Below, piece by piece: positions 10,580 to 19,896 of a DNA stretch of 64,000 nt. The translations under genes and the position numbers were made by a program. Origin of the DNA: Zobellia amurskyensis (GTDB lineage Bacteria; Bacteroidota; Bacteroidia; Flavobacteriales; Flavobacteriaceae); NCBI RefSeq assembly GCF_009725985.1, contig NZ_RCNR01000010.1, forward strand, positions 62,001 to 126,000, read 5' to 3'. The notes below the pieces were generated by a model. The model did no database searches. It saw only the letters and a program-made list of their open reading frames with translations, and was not told the DNA's origin. Each line of letters starts with the position of its first letter. The first letter of the stretch is position 1.

Positions 10580-10634
10580 GGACTAATGACAAAGTTTACC
10601 TACCTTTTTAACAAACTTCTAACCAAAGCCTCGC

Positions 10635-12170
10635 ATGAATAATTTTCTCTTTGTTGCTGCCGAAAATGATGCTATACCCAATTGTAAAGCAGGAGGCATG
10701 GGTGATGTTGTGCGAGATGTGCCAAGACATATATCTAAACGGGGAGATAAGGTGCAAGTGGTTGTGCCCTCTTACTCAAGACTTCATTTGAATGGAACAT
10801 TTAGATCAAATCTTGATTTTCATTTAAGGGGGACTACTTATAGAGCGGAGCTCTATGAAGTAGCTGGAAAAAAGGAATGCCCCAATATTGTTCATTACGT
10901 TATACACCATCCTGAAATTCAAGAAGGAGGGATTGCTCATATCTATCATGATGATCCTACGGAACCTTTTTTTACGGATTTTATTAAGTACATTATTTTC
11001 TGTACTGCAGTAGCGGAAGCCATTAAAATGGGAGCTTTTGGTGATCTAGATGTAGTTCATATGCATGACTGGCACGCCAGTGCTTTACTATTTTTAAAAA
11101 CCTACCACCCTAGATATAATGAACTAAAAAAAATGCGATACGTTTACAGTATCCATAATTTAGCTATTCAGGGTATACGGCCTTTTTATGATAATTATGC
11201 GTCCGTGCATAATTGGTTTCCGGAATTACAATTAGACCATGATGTTCTAAAAGACCCTCGTTATGACGATTGTATCAACCTCATGGCGGTTGGTATCCGG
11301 TTAGCAGACTCTGTGCATACCGTATCGCCGTCGTACAAGGAAGATGTTATGCTGCCAAGTGCAAGGCCAGAATTTGTTGGTGGAGAGAGTTTGGAGAAGG
11401 ATTTGCAACAAGCAAATAATGAAGGTCGTTTAATAGGTATCTTAAATGCCTCTAATTACAATAATATTAGAACGGCGGATAACGGGTTACTTTACCGAAA
11501 TACAGTCAAGGCACTTTTTCGATGGTTGCAGGACGAATCAAAAAAATACAAAGCAGATTTCTTGGCCCACACTGGGGAAAAGATAATGCAGCATGTAGAT
11601 GAAAAGCCTAAGTTTATAGTATCTAGTGTAGCTCGCTTAACAGAACAAAAATTTTATTTTTTTAAGCGGTCACCGGAAGCTTTTGAGCAAATGTTGGAAA
11701 GGCTCCAAAAAGTAGACGGTATTTTTATGCTTTTAGGTACGGGTGATCCTGATTACGAAGAGTTTTTCCGTAGCATGAGCTATAAGCACCACAATTTCAT
11801 CTTCACAAATGGTCAATCGGAAGATTTAATAGATTCCATTTATTTAGAATCAGATTTGTACTGTATGCCAAGTCTTTTTGAACCTTGTGGTATTAGTCAA
11901 ATGTTGGCTATGCGTAACGGAAATCCATGTTTTGTACATCATACAGGTGGTCTAAAAGATACTGTTGAGCACCATGTTACAGGTTTTGCATTTGATGGAA
12001 AGACCTATGATGAAAAAATCAAAAATATGGTCAAGAACTTTAGTGATGCCATTGACGTTTGGGAGAATGATAAACCTAAATGGAAGAAAATAAAGAGTAA
12101 TGCCCAGAAAGTTCGCTTTACCTGGGAGAAGTCATTAGATGAATACTATGAAAAATTATATGTTTTGTAG
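10635..12170 (+). CDS. glycogen/starch synthase (GT5 glycosyltransferase)
   Basis: This 511-residue protein resembles ADP-glucose-type glycogen synthases. The N-terminal GT5 domain contains NCKAGGMGDVVRDVPRHISK (the nucleotide-sugar-binding KxGG loop) and HMHDWHASALL. The C-terminal GT1-like half carries FEPCGISQMLAMRNGNPCFV followed by HTGGLKDTV. The enzyme would extend alpha-1,4-glucan from ADP- or UDP-glucose in the cytoplasm. It stands alone between eno and citrate synthase, without glgB or glgC beside it, so the exact donor and product are not shown. Start ATG at 10635 fits the family N-terminus. Confidence 0.85.
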   Translation: MNNFLFVAAENDAIPNCKAGGMGDVVRDVPRHISKRGDKVQVVVPSYSRLHLNGTFRSNLDFHLRGTTYRAELYEVAGKKECPNIVHYVIHHPEIQEGGIAHIYHDDPTEPFFTDFIKYIIFCTAVAEAIKMGAFGDLDVVHMHDWHASALLFLKTYHPRYNELKKMRYVYSIHNLAIQGIRPFYDNYASVHNWFPELQLDHDVLKDPRYDDCINLMAVGIRLADSVHTVSPSYKEDVMLPSARPEFVGGESLEKDLQQANNEGRLIGILNASNYNNIRTADNGLLYRNTVKALFRWLQDESKKYKADFLAHTGEKIMQHVDEKPKFIVSSVARLTEQKFYFFKRSPEAFEQMLERLQKVDGIFMLLGTGDPDYEEFFRSMSYKHHNFIFTNGQSEDLIDSIYLESDLYCMPSLFEPCGISQMLAMRNGNPCFVHHTGGLKDTVEHHVTGFAFDGKTYDEKIKNMVKNFSDAIDVWENDKPKWKKIKSNAQKVRFTWEKSLDEYYEKLYVL

Positions 12171-12202
12171 TGTTTGTTTAGTTTTCTACAACAACCAGTG
12201 AA

Positions 12203-12245
12203 ATCATTGTTAATTATTAACTAAAGGAAAAAACATCATTGTTAA
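12203..12245 (+). promoter_or_regulatory. direct and inverted repeats upstream of citrate synthase
   Basis: ATCATTGTTAA occurs twice, at 12203-12213 and 12235-12245. The first copy runs into a perfect 13-bp palindrome, GTTAATTATTAAC (12209-12221). The second copy overlaps the TTG of the presumed promoter. This has the look of a regulator-binding site, but the regulator is unknown. Confidence 0.35.
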
Positions 12246-12269
12246 GATGTTACATTTTCCGTAAATTTA
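12239..12269 (+). promoter_or_regulatory. promoter upstream of citrate synthase
   Basis: TTG (12239-12241), a 20-bp spacer and TAAATTTA (12262-12269) match the Bacteroidota -33/-7 pattern TTG-N19-21-TAnnTTTG with one mismatch. It lies 30 bp before the ATG. Confidence 0.55.
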
Positions 12270-12299
12270 CATCCACTTCAATTTAAGTAAAATTCAAAA

Positions 12300-13586
12300 A
12301 TGTCAGATAAAGCTACTTTAGAGTACAACGGTAAGAAATATGATTTCCCGGTAATAAAGGGCACAGAAGATGAGCTCGCTATAGATATCAAAACTTTACG
12401 ATCAGCCACGAATGGTATAATTACCATTGATCCAGGCTATAAAAATACAGGTTCCTGTGAAAGTGCCATAACTTTTTTAGATGGTGAAAAAGGAATCTTA
12501 AGATATCGTGGTTATTCTATAGAAGAACTAGCAGAAAAAGCTGACTTTTTAGAAGTTGCTTATCTTTTGATTTTTGGAGAATTACCTAATAAGGATGAGC
12601 TGGAAAAATTTCATGCCGATATTAAGGATGAATCCCATGTAGATGAAGAAATGAAAAAGATTTTGGACGGGTTTCCAAAATCTGCCCATCCAATGGGTGT
12701 ATTGTCCTCATTAACAAGTGCATTGATTGCTTTTAATCCATCTACGGTAGATGTTTCTTCGGATAAGGATATGTACCATGCCATTGTACGCATCTTAGCT
12801 AAGTTTCCAGTGCTTGTAGCGTGGACACTTAGAAAGAAAAAAGGATTGCCTTTGGACTATGGAGATGATTCTTTAGGTTATGTTGAGAACATTCACAAAA
12901 TGATGTTCAAAAAGCCGAATCAAAATTATCAAAAGAACGATTTGGTAATAGATGCCTTAGATAAGTTATTGATTCTTCATGCGGATCATGAGCAAAACTG
13001 TTCTACCTCTACGGTAAGAATAGTTGGATCTTCTCATGCAGGTCTTTTTGCTTCGCTATCTGCGGGTATATCTGCTTTATGGGGGCCATTGCACGGTGGA
13101 GCAAACCAAGCGGTATTGGAAATGCTTGAAGCTATCGAAAAAGATGGTGGTGATACCAAAAAGTACATGGCGAAAGCTAAAGATAAATCAGACCCATTTA
13201 GATTAATGGGCTTTGGTCATAGAGTGTACAAAAACTTTGATCCGAGAGCAAAAATTATTAAAAAAGCAGCAGATGATGTTCTTGCTAATTTGGGTATTGA
13301 TGACCCTATTCTAGCAATAGCTAAAGGTTTGGAGAAAGAAGCTTTAGAAGACCAGTATTTTGTAGATAGAAAACTCTATCCTAATGTAGATTTCTATTCA
13401 GGTATTATTTATCGTGCCTTAGGTATACCTACGGAAATGTTTACAGTTATGTTCGCATTAGGCCGTTTACCGGGGTGGATAGCACAGTGGAGAGAAATGC
13501 GTCTTAAAGGCGAACCAATAGGAAGGCCTAGACAAGTATATATTGGGGCTACTCTACGTCCTTTTGTAGACGTAAATAAAAGATAA
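12300..13586 (+). CDS. gltA: citrate synthase (type II)
   Basis: This 428-residue protein condenses oxaloacetate and acetyl-CoA at the entry of the TCA cycle. It shows the family blocks GILRYRGYSIEELAEKADFL, the histidine region LHADHEQNCSTSTVRIVGSS with PLHGGANQAVLEML, and FGHRVYKNFDPRAKI, which carry the catalytic His/His/Asp set together with PNVDFYSGI. The length and N-terminal beta domain match the hexameric proteobacterial-like type. It has its own promoter with repeated ATCATTGTTAA boxes and a terminator. Confidence 0.97.
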   Translation: MSDKATLEYNGKKYDFPVIKGTEDELAIDIKTLRSATNGIITIDPGYKNTGSCESAITFLDGEKGILRYRGYSIEELAEKADFLEVAYLLIFGELPNKDELEKFHADIKDESHVDEEMKKILDGFPKSAHPMGVLSSLTSALIAFNPSTVDVSSDKDMYHAIVRILAKFPVLVAWTLRKKKGLPLDYGDDSLGYVENIHKMMFKKPNQNYQKNDLVIDALDKLLILHADHEQNCSTSTVRIVGSSHAGLFASLSAGISALWGPLHGGANQAVLEMLEAIEKDGGDTKKYMAKAKDKSDPFRLMGFGHRVYKNFDPRAKIIKKAADDVLANLGIDDPILAIAKGLEKEALEDQYFVDRKLYPNVDFYSGIIYRALGIPTEMFTVMFALGRLPGWIAQWREMRLKGEPIGRPRQVYIGATLRPFVDVNKR

Positions 13587-13606
13587 GTACCATTAACTAT
13601 TTATAT

Positions 13607-13642
13607 AAATGTCCTTTTGAGATTCTCGAAAGGACATTTTTT
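13607..13642 (+). terminator. intrinsic terminator after citrate synthase
   Basis: AAATGTCCTTT pairs with AAAGGACATTT across a short loop, followed by T residues. It lies 21 bp after the gltA stop and shows that an in-frame extension of the next gene back to 13617 is not real coding sequence. Confidence 0.85.
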
Positions 13643-13703
13643 ATTTCAGGAATATTTGTTGCCCACCATTTGGTTCTCTTATCTTTGGGGTAAAAAGTAT
13701 TAT

Positions 13704-14618
13704 ATGCTAAAGCTTCATGTTAACGACGAGGTTTCAAAGTTAAAGTCCTTAGTCTTAGGTACGGCAAAGAGTAGTGGTCCTACCCCAAAGCCAGAAGAGG
13801 CCTATGACCCTAAATCATTAGAGCATATCTTGGCGGGCACTTACCCTAAAGAAGAAGATATGGTTCTTGAAATGGAGGCATTTGCTAAAGTGTTTAGCAA
13901 GTATGATGTTGAAGTTTATAGACCAAAGGTACTGGAGAATTGTAATCAAATTTTTTCCAGGGATATTGCCTTTGTCATAGAAGATAAACTTATCATAGCC
14001 AATATTCTACCAGATAGGGAGAAAGAGGTAGAGGCTATTCTTCATGTTTTGGATAAAATTGAAGATGAGAATATTTTACACCCGCCGGTTGATGTGCATG
14101 TTGAAGGAGGGGATGTTATGCCGTGGGGAGATTATATTTTTATAGGCACCTATACTGCAGATGATTATCCCAATTATATTACGGCAAGAACCAACCAAGC
14201 AGCTGTGGATTATATTGCGGAACAATTTCCTCATAAAAAAGTAAAGTCGTTTCAGTTGCGTAAATCCAATACGGATGCTAAACAGAATGCTTTGCATCTA
14301 GATTGTTGTTTTCAACCTTTGGGAAAAGGAAAAGCAATTTTGCATAAAAATGGATTTTTAGTAGAGGAAGAGTACCAATGGTTGGTGAATTTCTTTGGAA
14401 AAGAAAATATATTTGAGATTTCAGCTGATGAAATGTACCAAATGTTCAGTAATGTATTTTCTATTTCACCAGATGTTGTGGTCTCAGAAAAGAATTTTAC
14501 ACGGCTTAATAATTGGTTGCGTGAGCAAGGTTTCACAGTAGAGGAAATCCCGTATGCACAAATTGCAAAACAAGAAGGTCTTTTGCGCTGCAGTACTTTA
14601 CCGTTAGTTCGGGAATAG
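13704..14618 (+). CDS. dimethylarginine dimethylaminohydrolase-family protein
   Basis: This 304-residue protein belongs to the guanidino-group modifying (pentein) superfamily, whose members hydrolyse arginine-type side chains or transfer amidino groups via a covalent cysteine intermediate. Visible active-site blocks are HVEGGDVMPWGDYIFIG, DAKQNALHLDCCFQPLGKGK (His) and the C-terminal nucleophile motif LLRCSTLPLVRE. ATG 13704 was chosen because the frame upstream runs through the gltA terminator. The substrate (methylarginine, arginine, citrulline or agmatine-like) cannot be told from sequence. Its neighbour CtlX belongs to the same superfamily. Confidence 0.82.
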   Translation: MLKLHVNDEVSKLKSLVLGTAKSSGPTPKPEEAYDPKSLEHILAGTYPKEEDMVLEMEAFAKVFSKYDVEVYRPKVLENCNQIFSRDIAFVIEDKLIIANILPDREKEVEAILHVLDKIEDENILHPPVDVHVEGGDVMPWGDYIFIGTYTADDYPNYITARTNQAAVDYIAEQFPHKKVKSFQLRKSNTDAKQNALHLDCCFQPLGKGKAILHKNGFLVEEEYQWLVNFFGKENIFEISADEMYQMFSNVFSISPDVVVSEKNFTRLNNWLREQGFTVEEIPYAQIAKQEGLLRCSTLPLVRE

Positions 14619-14696
14619 TCCTTGTTTAGCATTTTAAAGTTTGTTTTTCAGTAGTTGAAACATCATCTTTCACCTATTTCATTTTTCTATTTATAC

Positions 14697-14728
14697 TTGC
14701 TTATACAGATTTAAAAGCACTAATTTTG
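14697..14728 (+). promoter_or_regulatory. promoter upstream of ctlX
   Basis: TTG (14697-14699), a 21-bp spacer and TAATTTTG (14721-14728, an exact TAnnTTTG) lie 22 bp before the ATG. This is a full match to the Bacteroidota housekeeping promoter. Confidence 0.7.
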
Positions 14729-14750
14729 TATCAAATTAATTGAGTTTATT

Positions 14751-15683
14751 ATGCAGATAACGAACACCATACTCATGATTCGTCCAGTCAATTTTAGAAT
14801 GAACGAACAGACCGCGGTTAATAATTATTTCCAAGAGGATATAGATGTTCAGAATACAACTATAAATACGAAAGCACAACAAGAGTTTGATGCCTTTGTA
14901 ACCATCTTGCGTGCAAAAGGTGTGAATATAGTTGTGGTAGAGGATACCAAAGAACCCGATACTCCGGATTCTATATTTCCTAATAATTGGATTTCGTTTC
15001 ATGCAAACGGTACGGTGGGTCTGTACCCTATGTTTGCAGAAAATAGGCGTAATGAAAGGCGAGAGGACATCTTGGAAATCCTTGAAGAAAAAGGATTCCA
15101 AATTGATAATATAGTTGATTATACATCAGCTGAGGCTGAGGGTGTTTTTCTGGAAGCTACGGGAAGCATGGCTTTGGATAGAGTAAATAAGAAAGCATAT
15201 TGCGCACTTTCCAGTAGGGCAGATGAAGATTTATTTATTGAATTCTGTGAAGATTTTGAATACTCTCCCGTTATTTTTACTGCAAACCAATCTGTAGACG
15301 GTAAAAGAATGGCTATTTATCATACGAATGTAATGATGTGTTTGGCGGAAGATTTTTCTGTCATCTGCCTTGATACTATAGATGATAAAAAAGAACGTAA
15401 AAGTGTAATTGACCATCTTAAGCAAGATGGAAAAGAAATTGTAAAGATTACCGAGGCGCAGATGCATCACTTTGCGGGGAATATGCTTCAGGTTCTAGGT
15501 GGTGACGATAAGAGATATTTAGTTATGAGTTCGTCTGCATACCATAGTCTAACTTCGGAACAAGTTGCGGCAATTGAAAAACACTGTGAGATTGTTCACA
15601 GTTCTTTAGAGACTATTGAAACTTGTGGTGGCGGGAGTGCACGCTGTATGATGGCCGAAGTTTTTCTGCCTCTTAGCAAATAA
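14751..15683 (+). CDS. ctlX: citrulline utilization hydrolase CtlX
   Basis: This 310-residue pentein-superfamily protein begins MQITNTILMIRPVNFRMNEQ, the recognisable CtlX start. Putative catalytic positions are the Glu in GVFLEATGSMALDR, the His in YHTNVMMCLAEDF and the nucleophile in GGGSARCMMAEVFLP. CtlX proteins are cytoplasmic hydrolases linked to citrulline/arginine use. It has its own promoter and is separated from the DDAH-like gene by 132 bp. The gene converges with the next one, with only 13 bp between the stops. Confidence 0.85.
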   Translation: MQITNTILMIRPVNFRMNEQTAVNNYFQEDIDVQNTTINTKAQQEFDAFVTILRAKGVNIVVVEDTKEPDTPDSIFPNNWISFHANGTVGLYPMFAENRRNERREDILEILEEKGFQIDNIVDYTSAEAEGVFLEATGSMALDRVNKKAYCALSSRADEDLFIEFCEDFEYSPVIFTANQSVDGKRMAIYHTNVMMCLAEDFSVICLDTIDDKKERKSVIDHLKQDGKEIVKITEAQMHHFAGNMLQVLGGDDKRYLVMSSSAYHSLTSEQVAAIEKHCEIVHSSLETIETCGGGSARCMMAEVFLPLSK

Positions 15684-15696
15684 GAAACTTACCTGT

Positions 15697-16944
15697 CTAG
15701 TTAATTTTTCGTTTTTGAAACCAAAGGTCTTCCAAGCTTAGATTCAAGGTTAAAAGATGAAAGTTTTCTTTTATCAATATGTTTTGTATTTGCCCTTTTG
15801 AGCCATAGCTATAGGAAAGGTTCATGATAGATTTTTGTCTTTGCCCCACCGGTATCCCTATACCTGCGGTAATATTATATCCGTCTACTTTTTTTCCGTT
15901 TATAGAAAGGTATCCGTTGTCATAATTAAACCCTGTCCGGTAGCGAATACGATCCGCATATTTATAGCTTGTAGGGTTTTTTACGTATTCCAGACCAATG
16001 GCGTAAATATCCTGATCAGCGTAACTACCTAGGCTTTCGGTTTGTCCCGTAGCGTCCCAGTAATTCTTCTTATAGTCGGCACTTAAGGTAAATGATTCCA
16101 TGATATTAGTGCTTAGTCCAAACCCTAGCTCAAGGGGCATATTGAAATTGGCGGAAGTATCACTTGCACCATCTTCAACGGTTATTTCGGTGCCATCCAA
16201 AGTTTTGGTTATGGAGCGTTTTATGTTCCCCTTTAAGCTTGTAGGAAACTGAACGGTGCTACCAATGGTAAATTTTTCGGAAAGATCAAACTGCATACCA
16301 AGACCAAAACGAATACCTGAATAATTTGTGATTTCCTCAGAACTAAATGTACTTTGGTTTATAATAAAAGCTTCGTTTTCCTCAACACTACCAAAAAGAA
16401 TAGATGCGTTAGCACCAAACCTTAGGTTAGGGATGGCACTATACCCCAAATTAAACTTAAGTTCACTTAAACCGCCAAGACCGTTCACATTACTTTCAAA
16501 TGTTTCGTCCGTTCCTTCAACATTTGTTTTAATTCCGATTAACGAATACCCCATTTCACTATATGGCACAAGGGAAATACCTGCTCCAAAACCCTCGGCA
16601 ACTCTAAAGGCAATTGCTAGGTTGCTAAAGTTAATGGTGGTTTTTGTCTCACTATCCGCCTTGTTGCTGTACTGATTATATTCACCTTTTATTCCTATAT
16701 CATAAAAGAACGAACCTTGCGGGATCAAGGCAAAATTTGCAGGATTCAGATTATTTATTTGATTTGAAGTCTTGAGACCTATTCCCGTGTAACCCATTCC
16801 ATTGGTTCGCCCAATACTAGATTGGTTTATAGCACCTAAACCATATAGTGAATAGGGAGAGCTCGTTAAACCTTCGGATTGTGCGCGTGCCGTACATAGG
16901 TTTAACAAAAATATAGTTGCGGAAAAGAGTATCGTTTTATTCAT
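15697..16944 (-). CDS. outer-membrane beta-barrel protein (OmpP1/FadL-like)
   Basis: This 415-residue protein has a signal peptide (MNKTILFSATIFLLNLCTARAQ) and a long series of amphipathic strands ending in aromatic residues. The N-terminal PYSLYGLGAINQSSIGRTNG segment and alternating-strand body resemble flavobacterial FadL/OmpP1-type barrels. ATG at 16944 was preferred because it gives a clean signal peptide; it overlaps the stop of the upstream DUF4270 gene in ATGAATAA (8 bp), suggesting translational coupling. The two probably work together in the outer membrane; the substrate is unknown. Confidence 0.7.
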   Translation of the reverse strand: MNKTILFSATIFLLNLCTARAQSEGLTSSPYSLYGLGAINQSSIGRTNGMGYTGIGLKTSNQINNLNPANFALIPQGSFFYDIGIKGEYNQYSNKADSETKTTINFSNLAIAFRVAEGFGAGISLVPYSEMGYSLIGIKTNVEGTDETFESNVNGLGGLSELKFNLGYSAIPNLRFGANASILFGSVEENEAFIINQSTFSSEEITNYSGIRFGLGMQFDLSEKFTIGSTVQFPTSLKGNIKRSITKTLDGTEITVEDGASDTSANFNMPLELGFGLSTNIMESFTLSADYKKNYWDATGQTESLGSYADQDIYAIGLEYVKNPTSYKYADRIRYRTGFNYDNGYLSINGKKVDGYNITAGIGIPVGQRQKSIMNLSYSYGSKGQIQNILIKENFHLLTLNLSLEDLWFQKRKIN

Positions 16945-18250
16945 CTTCGTCATAAATCGCATAAGTAAGTTCAAGCGTGGTGCCTTGAGTATGTATATCT
17001 GTGTTGAGTACAAAACGGTCCACTGTCGAATTGTAATTGCTGGGAAGAAGAATTAAGGCATCCGACGATTCTTGATCAACAGATAGTAAACCTTCTAAGT
17101 AACCACTTAAGGGTAATTCATAATAGATATCATTAAACTCCTGATTGTTTCTGTTTAATATGGCCTGTGCCGCAGAGCCATCTGTTGAGTATAATTGACC
17201 GGTCAATTCATTGTTCTGATCTACTATAAAGACGGATAGTGTATCTCTTAAGGTCAGTAAATCATTATAAGAACTAATTGTAGGGGCTATTCTAAGAGAA
17301 GCGTCTAGTAAAGTTCCCTGACCCTGAATGTCAAAGACCGATTTTATATGAGGAAATTCAAGTCTAGTAGCTATGCCTATGCCAGACTGTATAAAACTTT
17401 GATTCTCTGTTTGAGAGCTGTAAAGGTTGACTTCTTGATCAGTTAAGGTTTTTAAATATTCATTAGGGTCTTCCGCAGAAATTTGATTAAAAAACGGAAG
17501 GGGAGAACTGGTGGCGTTAATGGTAAAGTCCGTTGAATATTGAGTATGGTCATTTTCACCAGCTATACTGTAATACAGCCGTACGTTAGAGGTAAGGGAA
17601 AAACCAATTACAGAGCCGTTATCCGTATCTCCTGGTTGAACGGTTAAACCATACAGGTAGTTTTTAAATTCGTCGTAAGTTGTTATTTTCTTCTGTTGTA
17701 AATTATCAAAAAGGGCCTCTCCAAAAGTGTCCGCTAATTTTATTTCTAAAGAATCCGTTACCAAGGGTCTAGGGGCGTAGGTTAGGTTTCCTAAATCTTC
17801 ATCGTTAAAACCAATAATACTTGTATTATAGAAATTAACGCCATCAGCCGGTTTTAGGTTTTCGTTCAATTGCCTTATATGTATTGTATTTAGCTGTAGG
17901 GTGTCGTTATAATAATAGTGGTCCGGTCTTAGTAAAAAGGTAATACTATCATATTCGGCATCCGTATCAATATAATAGGAGCTTGGTATCAACTCAAGAA
18001 AGCTGGCTGTTTTGATTGTTCCAAACACCGGGTCGTTATATTTTCCAACAAGCATACGCGAAGATTGGGAGGTATCTATACTATCAAATTTCATTGTTGA
18101 GAAATCTACGGTCATGGTGTCTAGCTGAACTACACGTATATCACTATTTGTAAAAGTATCGCCAGCTTCAAAATCAGAACTATTTATAGCATCGTTGCTG
18201 CACGAAATAAGGAGTGATAAACAAGTAAAAATGGCCAATGCATTTTTCAT
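16937..18250 (-). CDS. DUF4270 family lipoprotein
   Basis: This 437-residue protein starts MKNALAIFTCLSLLISCSND with lipobox LLISC, so it is a lipoprotein. The body has the DUF4270 features: an N-terminal SSRMLVGKYNDPVFGTIKTA block, YDSITFLLRPDHYYYNDT and a C-terminal FVLNTDIHTQGTTLELTYAI strand region. The family is common in Bacteroidota but has no established function. It is the first gene of a two-gene unit with the outer-membrane barrel and is divergent from the Kelch/DUF4907/LytS/LytTR run, a clue that it belongs to the same envelope process. Confidence 0.8.
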   Translation of the reverse strand: MKNALAIFTCLSLLISCSNDAINSSDFEAGDTFTNSDIRVVQLDTMTVDFSTMKFDSIDTSQSSRMLVGKYNDPVFGTIKTASFLELIPSSYYIDTDAEYDSITFLLRPDHYYYNDTLQLNTIHIRQLNENLKPADGVNFYNTSIIGFNDEDLGNLTYAPRPLVTDSLEIKLADTFGEALFDNLQQKKITTYDEFKNYLYGLTVQPGDTDNGSVIGFSLTSNVRLYYSIAGENDHTQYSTDFTINATSSPLPFFNQISAEDPNEYLKTLTDQEVNLYSSQTENQSFIQSGIGIATRLEFPHIKSVFDIQGQGTLLDASLRIAPTISSYNDLLTLRDTLSVFIVDQNNELTGQLYSTDGSAAQAILNRNNQEFNDIYYELPLSGYLEGLLSVDQESSDALILLPSNYNSTVDRFVLNTDIHTQGTTLELTYAIYDEDE

Positions 18251-18448
18251 AGAAATAGTTATTTGACGGTAAAAGTATTGTGAGTAGCAGCCCGTAAAAA
18301 CCACAATAGACAAACACTCATAGTTTTATGACCAATTGCTGAATTTTGGCGACTAAACCTAAAATCGTTTTGGTCGATTAAAAAGAGGTGTTCATGTGTT
18401 AAATGGGCAGCTTTATCTATTTCGGTTTCATGAGAGCTAACCGTGATT

Positions 18449-18456
18449 TAGTTTTG
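18449..18456 (+). promoter_or_regulatory. -7 element upstream of the Kelch gene
   Basis: TAGTTTTG is an exact TAnnTTTG 35 bp before the ATG at 18492. No TTG stands at the -33 position, which would fit an activator-dependent promoter, possibly driven by the LytTR regulator encoded downstream. Confidence 0.5.
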
Positions 18457-18491
18457 ACGAAAATTAACTGGCTAATAAAATTGAAAAGCAC

Positions 18492-19490
18492 ATGAAAGGA
18501 TTCAAGTACTATATAGGAACCATAACAATTTTTAGCATAATGACCTGTACACTGGTTAGTTGCTCAAACGATGACGATGATGATGAGTATCTGGGAAACT
18601 GGGTGGACAGGTCTGTTTTTGATGGTAGTCCAAGAAGTGGAACTTCTAGTTTCACTATTGGTAATATGGGATATACAGGAGTAGGGTATGACGGTGATGA
18701 TTACCTAACCTCCTTTTGGTCTTATGACATGGATGGTGATTTTTGGTCTCAAAAAGCAGATTTTATTGGAAGTGCTAGAAATGCTGCCGTAGGCTTTGAA
18801 ATTGATGGAACGGGGTACATTGGGTCAGGATATGACGGACTGGATGAATTGGCAGATTTCTATGCATATAATCCTAGCTCCAATTCATGGCAGGCAATAG
18901 CTTCCTTGCCATCAACAGCTAGGCGAAGCGCTGTAGCCTTTGGAATGAACGGCTTTGGTTATTTTGGGACAGGTTTTGATGGCGATAATGATCGCAAAGA
19001 TTTTTGGAAGTATGACCCAAGTACAGATTCTTGGTCGGAACTAGTTGGTTTTGGAGGCGATAAAAGAAGGGCAGCTACCACCTTTACTATTGGGGATAAA
19101 GTGTATTTGGGAACAGGCGTCTCTAATGGTATTTATCTTGATGATTTTTGGGCATTTGATGTCACTACGGAAACCTGGGACAAAAAATTAGACCTAGATG
19201 AAGAGGATGACTACGCCATTACGAGAAGTAATGCTGTTGGCTTTACCCTTAATGGATATGGGTATATAGCTTGTGGCCTGTCTAGTGGTACATTAGGTTC
19301 CGTTTGGCAATATGACCCAAGTACTGATGATTGGGAGGTGAAAACCAGCTTTGAAGGCACAACTAGGCAAGACGGAGTTGTTTTTTCCAATGGAACAAAA
19401 GCAGTAGTTGGCTTGGGAAGAACAGGTAGCCTCTATTTAGATGACTTGTATGAATTCTTTCCTTTTGATGAATATGATGATGAAGATTAG
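18492..19490 (+). CDS. Kelch-repeat lipoprotein
   Basis: This 332-residue protein has a lipoprotein signal (FSIMTCTLVSCSNDDDDDE; cysteine after LVS), an acidic linker, and about six repeats of roughly 47 residues. Each combines a GYxGxGxDGxxxxxDFWxYDPxxxxW core with a preceding R-x-A-x-x-F strand, the blade pattern of a Kelch/galactose-oxidase beta-propeller. It would be an outer-membrane anchored binding or scaffold protein. It is the first gene of a run with DUF4907, LytS and LytTR genes and is divergent from DUF4270. No catalytic residues were recognised. Confidence 0.82.
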   Translation: MKGFKYYIGTITIFSIMTCTLVSCSNDDDDDEYLGNWVDRSVFDGSPRSGTSSFTIGNMGYTGVGYDGDDYLTSFWSYDMDGDFWSQKADFIGSARNAAVGFEIDGTGYIGSGYDGLDELADFYAYNPSSNSWQAIASLPSTARRSAVAFGMNGFGYFGTGFDGDNDRKDFWKYDPSTDSWSELVGFGGDKRRAATTFTIGDKVYLGTGVSNGIYLDDFWAFDVTTETWDKKLDLDEEDDYAITRSNAVGFTLNGYGYIACGLSSGTLGSVWQYDPSTDDWEVKTSFEGTTRQDGVVFSNGTKAVVGLGRTGSLYLDDLYEFFPFDEYDDED

Positions 19491-19559
19491 TTGAATTATT
19501 TGAGTGAGCTATGGGGCGGTACCACTTTTGGCACTGTCCCTTTTCCTTATTACATACCT

Positions 19560-19895
19560 ATGAAAACAAAAAAAATTCACTTTTTATTGGCAACCTTGAT
19601 CATGGTCGTTGCTTATATTACATTCAATTATAGTGCGGTAGAAGCAAATAAAGTGAAGCCTCGTCTAGAAACAATAGCCGTTGGGGAAGGTTATGGCTAT
19701 CAAATTTTATACGAAGAAAAAGTGTTGGTTAAACAAGAATTTATTCCTGCCGTTCAAGGAGAAAGAGCCTTTGCTTCAAAAAAAGAAGCTAAACGGGTTG
19801 GTGATGAGGTTTTAAAGAGCATTATAAAAGGGGAAGCTCCATTTGTAACCATCTCCCAGCTAAAGGATTTGAAAATAACTAATCTAGAGGATTAA
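19560..19895 (+). CDS. DUF4907 domain-containing protein
   Basis: This 111-residue protein begins MKTKKIHFLLATLIMVVAYI, an N-terminal membrane anchor or signal segment, followed by a small domain with GYGYQILYEEKVLVKQEFIP and FASKKEAKRVGDEVLKSI, the DUF4907 pattern. ATG 19560 is chosen because the upstream in-frame TTG at 19491 gives an implausible N-terminus. The stop at 19893-19895 lies one base before the LytS start, so the two are probably cotranscribed. Function is unknown. Confidence 0.75.
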   Translation: MKTKKIHFLLATLIMVVAYITFNYSAVEANKVKPRLETIAVGEGYGYQILYEEKVLVKQEFIPAVQGERAFASKKEAKRVGDEVLKSIIKGEAPFVTISQLKDLKITNLED

Positions 19896-19896
19896 A

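Noticed and set aside
18330-18359. GACCAATTG and GACTAAACC, 21 bp apart, before the Kelch gene, resembling a LytTR operator
   Set aside because: Only five of nine bases agree and the half-sites differ from the other pairs, so this could be chance.
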